A DNA stretch of 5,002 nt from Chloroflexota bacterium (lineage in GTDB: Bacteria; Chloroflexota; Ktedonobacteria; Ktedonobacterales; Ktedonobacteraceae). A model generated the notes under the pieces. It searched no databases and was not told where the DNA came from. It saw only the letters and a program-made list of their open reading frames with translations. Within the stretch, counting starts at the first letter, position 1. Every line of letters starts with the position of its first letter. The stretch lies in assembly GCA_005881995.1 (NCBI GenBank), contig VBHV01000035.1, positions 1 through 5,002 of the forward strand, read 5' to 3'. Shown in pieces: positions 1 to 4,363 of the stretch. A program made the translations under genes and the position numbers.

Positions 1-1
1 A

Positions 2-1000
2 GCCGAGGAAATGGCCCAGACGCTAGAGGCGGCTAACACCAATGCCACCTACCAACTTCCGCCTTCGATGCCGCTCAGACCCACCATCGGGGGGGCAACC
101 CAGGAATCCATCACCAGCCCATCGCAAAACCGCCCATCATTTTACGGGCCACAATCACAGGTGGGTACACCGGGAGCTGCATCCGTCTACGGGCAGCAGC
201 CAGCCTTCGGCAACACACCCGCCTATGGAACGTCCAGGCGCGCCACCGATCCGGGTGGAGCAGGCTTCGTTGCTCCTCCGTTGCGCCATCCAGTACGCTG
301 GCTTCCGGTAAGTTCGATCGGAGCCGGGCTGGTTATTCTGCTGGCAATCGTCCTCATTCTAGCCAGAACGGGCGTATTGCCCTTTCTCAATAACGGCGGC
401 TCATCAATGGCGGCACAGTCTTTCACAGAAAATTTTCAGAATAATAACCGCAACTGGACTCAAGGGAATCTCAACGGCCTGACAGCAGGCGTGGAGCATG
501 GAACGTATACACTGCAAATCAGCGACAATCAAACCTATTTCCCACATCCCAATGTAGGAACGTTGACTGACAACTTTACCTTAACAGTCAGCATGGAACA
601 AGTAAGCACCAGTTCAGCTTTCTACGGATTGGCTTTCCACTGGAGTCAAAATGGTACCAGCGTCTATTGTTATGCCTTGATCATCAATGAGTCCGGTCAA
701 TATCAACTTCTGAAATATGACCCCAATCAGTCTAATCAGTACAAGCCAATTTGGCAGAGTAATCAACCATGGTCAGCTATCAATTCAGGCCCTAATAAAT
801 CGAATACATTGCAGGTTACCGTGCATGGAAGCACACTTTCCTTCATGGTCAACAGCCAACCTGTTCAAGTTGGGCCGAATGCCACTGACACTAACTATAC
901 AGATTCCAGCAATCCATATACGGGTGGTCAACCGGCTCTCGTGGTAGCCGGTCCAGGTACGAGTTTTTTGGCAACATCGGTGCAGCTTACTGTTATGTGA
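2..1000 (+). CDS. C-terminal part of a membrane-anchored Ser/Thr protein kinase (5' end outside window)
   Basis: The reading frame is open through the left edge: the codons before the ATG at 11 read Ala-Glu-Glu, giving AEEMAQTLEA, which resembles the last helix of Hanks-type kinases (RPSAEEM...L). GAGGAA touches that ATG with no spacing, so it is not a usable ribosome site and the ATG is probably internal. Numbering from it: residues 11-95 are a Pro/Gly/Gln-rich linker with repeated YG and PAFG/PAYG units; about 100-118 is one hydrophobic helix preceded by Arg residues, so the N-terminal side should be cytoplasmic; 135-329 is a Thr/Asn/Ser-rich beta-type domain (opening FTENFQNNNRNW) resembling LamG/DUF1080-like concanavalin folds. 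By analogy with one-pass bacterial receptor kinases, the outer domain would bind a ligand, perhaps glycan, and signal to the kinase. The kinase identity is inferred from about ten residues. A free-standing membrane protein starting at 11 is the alternative. Confidence 0.72.
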   Translation, partial: AEEMAQTLEAANTNATYQLPPSMPLRPTIGGATQESITSPSQNRPSFYGPQSQVGTPGAASVYGQQPAFGNTPAYGTSRRATDPGGAGFVAPPLRHPVRWLPVSSIGAGLVILLAIVLILARTGVLPFLNNGGSSMAAQSFTENFQNNNRNWTQGNLNGLTAGVEHGTYTLQISDNQTYFPHPNVGTLTDNFTLTVSMEQVSTSSAFYGLAFHWSQNGTSVYCYALIINESGQYQLLKYDPNQSNQYKPIWQSNQPWSAINSGPNKSNTLQVTVHGSTLSFMVNSQPVQVGPNATDTNYTDSSNPYTGGQPALVVAGPGTSFLATSVQLTVM

Positions 1001-1006
1001 ATACTA

Positions 1007-1046
1007 TGCCAGGGCGTACCTCTCTGCCCTCGCGGTCGCCCTGGCA
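1007..1046 (+). terminator. Hairpin after the kinase gene, possible terminator
   Basis: A perfect 10-bp inverted repeat, TGCCAGGGCG at 1007-1016 and CGCCCTGGCA at 1037-1046, encloses a 20-base loop and begins 6 bases after the stop codon. The stem is GC-rich and well placed for transcript termination or 3'-end protection. The bases after it are pyrimidine-rich but hold no run of T, so it is not a textbook intrinsic terminator. Confidence 0.45.
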
Positions 1047-1069
1047 GTCCAATCGTACTCTAACCTTTC

Positions 1070-1099
1070 TTGCATACAATCTCACATCCGACATATACT
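1070..1099 (+). promoter_or_regulatory. Candidate sigma70-type promoter for the sirtuin gene
   Basis: TTGCAT at 1070-1075 and TATACT at 1094-1099 (one mismatch to TATAAT) are separated by 18 bases. They lie in the only gap between the kinase gene and the sirtuin and would give a leader of roughly 55 bases. The -35 matches the consensus at only three positions, so this is a weak call made partly on location. Confidence 0.32.
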
Positions 1100-1160
1100 A
1101 TACGCCACATTGTATTTATTACCTGCGTACTCTCGTCTAGAAACACGAAACGTCTAAATC

Positions 1161-1946
1161 ATGCTCAGCTTCCAGGATCAACTTCAAGTCGCCCAGGAAA
1201 TCATGCAGCACGCCGAGCGCATCGTCGCTCTGACGGGCGCTGGCATCAGCACCGAATCGGGCATTCCTGATTTTCGTAGCCCCGGCTCCATCTGGCTGGA
1301 GCAGCCGCCCGTGAGCTACAAGGATTTCATCAGTAAAGCGGAGGCCAGGCAACTCTACTGGCAGACACGGCGCAACCTCTCCGGGCAGGTGGCCGGTGCA
1401 AAACCCAACGCTGCGCACTACGCCCTGGCCGAATTGGAACGGATAGGGCGTTTGCAGGGGATCATCACGCAGAACTTCGATGGGCTGCATCAGGACGCGG
1501 GCAACCGCCCCGAATGCATTGTAGAACTGCACGGAACCTCACGCGAAGCGGCGTGTACCCTTTGCGGCGCGCGATCATCCATGCAAGAACTCCAGCAGCG
1601 TATAAACGCCGGAGAAATTGATCCGGTTTGTGCGCAGTGCGGGGGCTTTCTCAAGGCAGCAACCATCCTCTTTGGTCAACGCGTCCCGGAAGCCGAACTG
1701 GCACGCGCCAGAGAACTGGCAACCTCCTGCGATCTCTTCCTGGTTGTCGGCTCATCCCTGAAAGTAATACCTGCCGCGACGCTGCCACGGCTGGCTCTCA
1801 GCCACGACATTCCGCTCATTATCATCAACCTGCAACCAACTCCACTGGACGATTACGCCGATGTCGTCATGCACGAAAAGGCGGGGCTTGTGCTGCCTCA
1901 ATTGGTGGCACTGATGAGATTGACAGAAAAAGCTGGGGATGGTTAG
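1161..1946 (+). CDS. Sir2-family NAD-dependent protein deacetylase/deacylase (sirtuin)
   Basis: Sirtuins remove acyl groups from lysine using NAD+, releasing nicotinamide and O-acyl-ADP-ribose; bacterial ones are cytoplasmic. All core motifs are present in 261 residues, a normal length: GAGIS 26-30 and GIPDFRS 34-40 (NAD pocket), TQNFD 103-107, catalytic His124 in ELHGT, four zinc-ribbon cysteines (132, 135, 157, 160), GSS 197-199 and Asn223 for the far side of NAD. The start is firm: TAA lies in frame two codons upstream (1155-1157), so ATG 1161 is the first possible, and the following 14 residues fit the family. No clear Shine-Dalgarno precedes it. The CobB/SIRT5 Tyr-x-x-Arg acid-acyl signature is not preserved (Y66-W-Q-T69); the segment looks closer to SIRT4-type sequences. 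The usual Lys-Pro after the zinc ribbon is Lys-Ala (165-166). It stands alone, with no acetyltransferase or acyl-CoA synthetase beside it in the window. Family certain; acyl preference unknown. Confidence 0.97.
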   Translation: MLSFQDQLQVAQEIMQHAERIVALTGAGISTESGIPDFRSPGSIWLEQPPVSYKDFISKAEARQLYWQTRRNLSGQVAGAKPNAAHYALAELERIGRLQGIITQNFDGLHQDAGNRPECIVELHGTSREAACTLCGARSSMQELQQRINAGEIDPVCAQCGGFLKAATILFGQRVPEAELARARELATSCDLFLVVGSSLKVIPAATLPRLALSHDIPLIIINLQPTPLDDYADVVMHEKAGLVLPQLVALMRLTEKAGDG

Positions 1947-2026
1947 CTTCTAGACGACTCTATTTCTCTTTCTCAGCCAACTCTTTTACTTTCGGTAAGA
2001 CTCGATATCGCAATGGGCAAAATAAG

Positions 2027-2065
2027 ACCCAGGCCGCTCCGCTCAGTAAAGCATTCGACCTGGGT
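2027..2065 (-). terminator. Intrinsic terminator of the DUF2267 operon (possibly bidirectional)
   Basis: ACCCAGG at 2027-2033 pairs perfectly with CCTGGGT at 2059-2065, and two more pairs (2035-2036 with 2056-2057) follow after one mismatch. On the minus strand the stem starts 11 bases after the DUF2267 stop and is followed by CTTATTTTG, a T-rich tract. On the plus strand the tract is GGTTTGTGG, weaker, but the same hairpin could also end transcripts from the converging sirtuin gene. Confidence 0.55.
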
Positions 2066-2076
2066 GGTTTGTGGTT

Positions 2077-2490
2077 CTAGACTTCAGGTACTTCTGGCAG
2101 GTCTCCTTCGTTCTCCACCATAAAGAGCTGGCGGATATCCTGAGGAAGTTGTGAGCGAACATTTTCGATCTCGCCCATGCTCACCGCCTCACAGAGAACT
2201 CCTATGACGACGCGAGCCTGCAAAGAAGCATTTTGCATGCCAATGCCTGCTCGTTCGCTCACAAGGCGGAAGAACTCCTCCAGTCCAAAGGGGTCGCCAA
2301 TACCTGCATAGGGCTGTAGCAAAAACACCCCTATTTCTGGTGGAAGCTGTGAAGCCAGGTCTTTGGCTTCACCTCCCGCCAGTCGCTCAGCCAGCGTTGC
2401 AAGCGTGGCTCCAATGGCCAGCATGGCTTCCTCTTGCGAGTCCAGAACAGCGCGCCGCTGCACCTTCGCGATAAATTCGTCAGACTTCAA
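2077..2490 (-). CDS. DUF2267 family protein
   Basis: This 137-residue soluble, all-helical protein fits DUF2267, a family of unknown biochemical role. Two similar halves are visible: FIAKVQRRA at 6-14 and FFRLVSERAG at 73-82 open them, and LASQLPPEIGVFL (45-57) and VRSQLPQDIRQLF (111-123) close them. The family hallmark GGEAKDLASQLP spans 39-50. A short acidic, Pro/Val tail ends the protein. There is no signal peptide, membrane helix or catalytic motif. The start is TTG at 2490-2488, not ATG. It is chosen because AAAGGAGGG lies just upstream with 5 bases between GGAGG and the TTG, and because MKSDEFIAKVQ matches how the family begins. The gene follows the ferritin-like gene by 47 bases on the same strand and is probably co-transcribed and translationally controlled through a leader hairpin. 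Family assignment is confident; cellular role is not known. Confidence 0.9.
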   Translation of the reverse strand: MKSDEFIAKVQRRAVLDSQEEAMLAIGATLATLAERLAGGEAKDLASQLPPEIGVFLLQPYAGIGDPFGLEEFFRLVSERAGIGMQNASLQARVVIGVLCEAVSMGEIENVRSQLPQDIRQLFMVENEGDLPEVPEV

Positions 2491-2521
2491 TATACCCTCC
2501 TTTCACTAAACGAGGGATATT
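2488..2521 (-). promoter_or_regulatory. Ribosome binding site and TTG start of the DUF2267 gene inside a potential hairpin
   Basis: In the minus-strand RNA, AAUAUCCCUC (2521 to 2512) can pair with GAGGGUAUAUU (2499 to 2489). This gives ten base pairs with one bulged U, closing a 12-base loop. The 3' arm holds the GGAGGG end of the Shine-Dalgarno element (AAAGGAGGG, 2503 to 2495) and the first two bases of the UUG start. The fold would hide the start site. The 5' arm begins 16 bases after the upstream gene's stop, so a ribosome terminating there could open it. Pairing is read directly from the sequence; the regulatory effect is inferred. Confidence 0.55.
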
Positions 2522-2537
2522 CACAACCGCCTATCGC

Positions 2538-2813
2538 TTAGCGCGTAGTAGTCTGCTGACCAGCGCCAAGGCGCCGCGCCAACAGTTGCATTGCGAACTG
2601 TGCACGGTTGCGGTCCTCGGTCTGGACCTGGCGTAAGAACTGTGTCAGTTCGTTATCGCCCAACTGTTCCGCGTCACGGATGTACGTATCGTACGTCTCA
2701 GCAGCCTGCAGTGTATGATACAGCACACTGATCAGGTTATAGTACGGATTACTGGCGCCCGTAGCGCTTGAAGTGCCGCTGCCTCCCATGGGGCTCTGGC
2801 TATATTGTGTCAT
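2538..2813 (-). CDS. Small helical protein, ferritin-like in appearance, function unknown
   Basis: The product is a 91-residue soluble protein. Residues 1-22 are a Ser/Gly/Thr-rich, probably disordered N-terminus. Residues 23-50 (YYNLISVLYHTLQAAETY onward) and 53-83 (NELTQFLRQVQTEDRNRA onward) form two amphipathic helices separated by a Gly-Asp turn, and the tail is polar with three Thr. The pattern resembles small ferritin-like helix pairs in cyanobacteria and other stress-tolerant bacteria (LISVLYH.LQ...Y..Y..DAE). His33, Glu39 and Glu66 are possible ligands, but a complete ExxH di-metal site is not visible, so iron binding is unproven. Such a helix pair would need to dimerise to make a four-helix bundle. 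ATG 2813 is supported by AAAGGAGGAGT at 2826-2816, 5 bases between GGAGG and ATG. It is the first gene of a two-gene operon with DUF2267, pointing to a shared, perhaps stress-related role. Confidence 0.8.
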   Translation of the reverse strand: MTQYSQSPMGGSGTSSATGASNPYYNLISVLYHTLQAAETYDTYIRDAEQLGDNELTQFLRQVQTEDRNRAQFAMQLLARRLGAGQQTTTR

Positions 2814-2815
2814 TT

Positions 2816-2826
2816 ACTCCTCCTTT
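2816..2826 (-). promoter_or_regulatory. Strong ribosome binding site of the ferritin-like gene
   Basis: The minus strand reads AAAGGAGGAGT immediately before TAAATG, with 5 bases between GGAGG and the ATG. The same AAAGGAGG core at the same spacing precedes the DUF2267 TTG start. The two genes therefore share an initiation design, but only the downstream one has an obvious complementary arm. Confidence 0.75.
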
Positions 2827-3029
2827 GGTCTTAACTACTTCGATTTTACAAACGTATCCCTCCCCTTGCCACTTTTCCCATCCTCACACCTATCACGATT
2901 ATTTCCGAGGAAAAGTTTCTAGTTCATCTATAAATAAGCGCGAGAATTGCGCATATTTCTATAAATATAGTCATCAGTATGGTGGCTCTGCTGCGGTCTG
3001 CCCTTCGAGGAAAGTATTGCCTTTCATCC
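2827..3029. other. Left and middle part of the divergent intergenic region
   Basis: There is no convincing gene in this AT-rich stretch between the ferritin-like gene and the permease promoter. It holds several small dyads: TTTCC-GA-GGAAA at 2902-2913, ATATTT-CTAT-AAATAT at 2953-2968 (overlapping the perfect CTATA-AA-TATAG at 2959-2970), and GAAAG-TATTGC-CTTTC at 3010-3025. An upstream promoter for the minus-strand operon must be in or near this stretch, but I could not find a -35/-10 pair with acceptable spacing, so none is called. Short open frames here lack ribosome sites and resemble no family. Confidence 0.4.
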
Positions 3030-3059
3030 TTGACATATTGAATATAATGTACATATACC
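3030..3059 (+). promoter_or_regulatory. Sigma70-type promoter of the permease gene
   Basis: TTGACA, a perfect -35 consensus, lies at 3030-3035. With 18 bases of spacing the -10 is TATACC at 3054-3059 (four of six matches), placing the transcription start near 3066. An exact TATAAT at 3043-3048 is too close to this -35 (7 bases) and would need another upstream element, such as the weak TTGCCT at 3017-3022. Either choice puts the start within or next to the operator-like dyad. Confidence 0.55.
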
Positions 3060-3075
3060 CCTATCAGGGGGGTGT
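3053..3075. promoter_or_regulatory. CsoR/RcnR-like operator overlapping the permease promoter
   Basis: A pseudopalindrome has ATACCCC at 3055-3061 and GGGGTGT at 3069-3075, one mismatch between the arms, around a TATCAGG centre. Alternative pairing CCCCT/AGGGG (3058-3062 with 3066-3070) is also perfect. C-tract/G-tract dyads with a TAT-like centre are typical operators of CsoR-family repressors (Cu, Ni/Co, persulfide or formaldehyde sensors). Its overlap with the -10 and start region suits repression. No repressor gene is in this window, so the regulator and signal are inferred. Confidence 0.5.
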
Positions 3076-3137
3076 GGGTTTTGTAAAAAGCAAGTATTAG
3101 TATGCATATCTGGCTATACAAGAGCGAGGGACACATC

Positions 3138-4325
3138 ATGCAGGTACTCAACAGCATCGGACAAGCCCTATTTACATCCTTCAGTATCTTGTGGGAAATC
3201 CTCTGGCCGCTCATTCTCGGTTTTACCCTCTCAGGTATCGTCCAGGCCGTTGTGTCTCATAACGCGATGGCAAAGACACTCGGGGGTGATGACCCAAAAA
3301 GCTTAACATTCGCCACGCTTTTTGGCATTGCCTCAAGCTCTTGCTCCTATGCAGCCGTTGCCCTCGCGCGCTCCATCTTTCTGAAAGGCGCACGTTTTAC
3401 CTCCGCAATGGTATTCGAAATAGCCTCAACAAATCTAGTGATAGAGCTTGGGATTATCCTGATTGTTCTCCTGGGATGGCAGTTTACCGCAGCAGAGTTC
3501 CTTGGCGGCATTCTCATGGTGATCTTCATTGCGGTGATCTTCCGCCTGACCTTAACGCCAAAGCTTGTTCAGATGGCAAAAGCGCATGCCGAAAAAGGCA
3601 TAATGGGGAGAATGGAAGGGCACGCCGCGATGGATATGAGTATATCAGGCGGCGGGTCATTTTTCTCAAGACTCTTGAGTAAAAGAGGATTTACCGCGGT
3701 CGGTAACTTTTTCGTGATGGACTGGGCATCTGTATGGGTAGATATCGCGCTCGGGCTGCTCATCGCCGGTGCGATAGCCGCGTGGGTTCCCGACTCGTTC
3801 TGGAATGCGTTTTTCTTCTCCAACAATCCGACTCTTGCCAAAATTGAAGGCCCCCTGGTTGGCCCGTTAGTCTCCGTGGTGAGTTTCGTCTGTTCTGTCG
3901 GCAATGTCCCGCTTGCAGCAGTGCTGTGGAGAGGTGGGATCAGCTTTGGCGGAGTAGTCAGTTTCATCTTTGCCGACCTGATCATCCTCCCCATTCTAGA
4001 CATTTATCGCAAATATTACGGATGGAAAGTGATGGCATACATCCTGGTGACATTCTACGTGACAATGGCTGCCGCTGGCTATGTTGTAGAATTTCTTTTT
4101 GAGGCGCTTGGCATTATTCCCACGAATCGCAATGTTGCTGCGATCACCGAGGGCGTTCAATGGAACTACACAAGTATCCTCAATATCATTTTTCTCGTCC
4201 TGGCGGCCATCCTGGTTATTCGATTTATCCGAACCGGTGGCTTACCCATGCTGCGGATGATGAGCAAACCCGAACACGAAATGCTTCACGAACACGGTGA
4301 AGAGATGCGTCACCAGCATGGATAA
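3138..4325 (+). CDS. COG0701 / ArsP_1-type permease, probable metal or metalloid exporter
   Basis: This is an integral membrane protein of 395 residues with about nine to ten hydrophobic segments (roughly 17-40, 57-80, 97-115, 119-137, 196-216, 240-262, 268-292, 297-320, 345-364). Two half-repeats are visible: SSSCSYAAVALARS near 67-79 with FEIASTNLVIELG (93-105), and CSVGNVPLAAVLW at 252-264 with FADLIILPILDIY (278-290). This is the duplicated Cys-containing fold of the DUF318/ArsP_1 permeases, some of which export trivalent organoarsenicals. A soluble loop with a GGG segment (140-195) joins the halves. The tail PEHEMLHEHGEEMRHQHG (378-395) is rich in His, Glu and Met and could bind metal. 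ATG 3138 is chosen over the in-frame ATG 3102: GAGGG at 3126-3130 is 7 bases upstream of it, family members begin close to the first helix, and no ribosome site serves 3102. It has its own promoter and operator-like dyad. Substrate unproven; the symbol arsP is withheld. Confidence 0.88.
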   Translation: MQVLNSIGQALFTSFSILWEILWPLILGFTLSGIVQAVVSHNAMAKTLGGDDPKSLTFATLFGIASSSCSYAAVALARSIFLKGARFTSAMVFEIASTNLVIELGIILIVLLGWQFTAAEFLGGILMVIFIAVIFRLTLTPKLVQMAKAHAEKGIMGRMEGHAAMDMSISGGGSFFSRLLSKRGFTAVGNFFVMDWASVWVDIALGLLIAGAIAAWVPDSFWNAFFFSNNPTLAKIEGPLVGPLVSVVSFVCSVGNVPLAAVLWRGGISFGGVVSFIFADLIILPILDIYRKYYGWKVMAYILVTFYVTMAAAGYVVEFLFEALGIIPTNRNVAAITEGVQWNYTSILNIIFLVLAAILVIRFIRTGGLPMLRMMSKPEHEMLHEHGEEMRHQHG

Positions 4326-4329
4326 ATAG

Positions 4330-4363
4330 AAGCAAGGTCTTAGAATGTAGTCTCTCTTGCCTT
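4330..4363. terminator. Weak hairpin between convergent permease and DUF1684 genes
   Basis: GCAAG at 4332-4336 pairs with CTTGC at 4356-4360, and AA/TT pairs can be added across a single bulge. The plus strand continues into CTTTATTCTTCTT, which is T-rich. The 37-base gap between the two stop codons is where a shared terminator would be expected, but the stem is short and the loop is 19 bases, so this is tentative. Confidence 0.28.

Noticed and set aside
1137..1532. 131-codon open frame on the minus strand over the 5' part of the sirtuin
   Set aside because: It lies antisense to a sirtuin with complete motifs; the product resembles no family and the frame is explained by codon bias of the real gene.
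1985..2004. Small hairpin TTTTAC/GTAAGA after the sirtuin gene
   Set aside because: The stem is six pairs including a wobble, with no T tract after it; too weak beside the 2027-2065 hairpin.
2682..2696. GTACGT repeated 9 bases apart
   Set aside because: It encodes the Thr-Tyr-Asp-Thr-Tyr stretch of the ferritin-like protein; coding repetition is enough.
2938..2953. GCGC repeats around GAGAATT in the intergenic region
   Set aside because: The arms are only four self-complementary bases and do not extend.
3102..3137. Longer permease start at ATG 3102, adding 12 residues
   Set aside because: No ribosome site serves it, while ATG 3138 has GAGGG 7 bases upstream; the extra residues do not resemble a family N-terminus.
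2924..3214. Minus-strand frame of 96 codons spanning the permease promoter
   Set aside because: It overlaps a good promoter, operator and the permease start on the other strand and has no family resemblance.
3518..3542. Direct repeat GGTGATCTTC, two copies 15 bases apart
   Set aside because: It is in frame within a membrane helix and encodes VIF-type hydrophobic residues, so codon repetition explains it.
3569..4003. 144-codon open frame antisense to the permease
   Set aside because: It is a shadow of the permease; composition is low-complexity Pro/Thr/Ser/Lys with no motif and no ribosome site noted.
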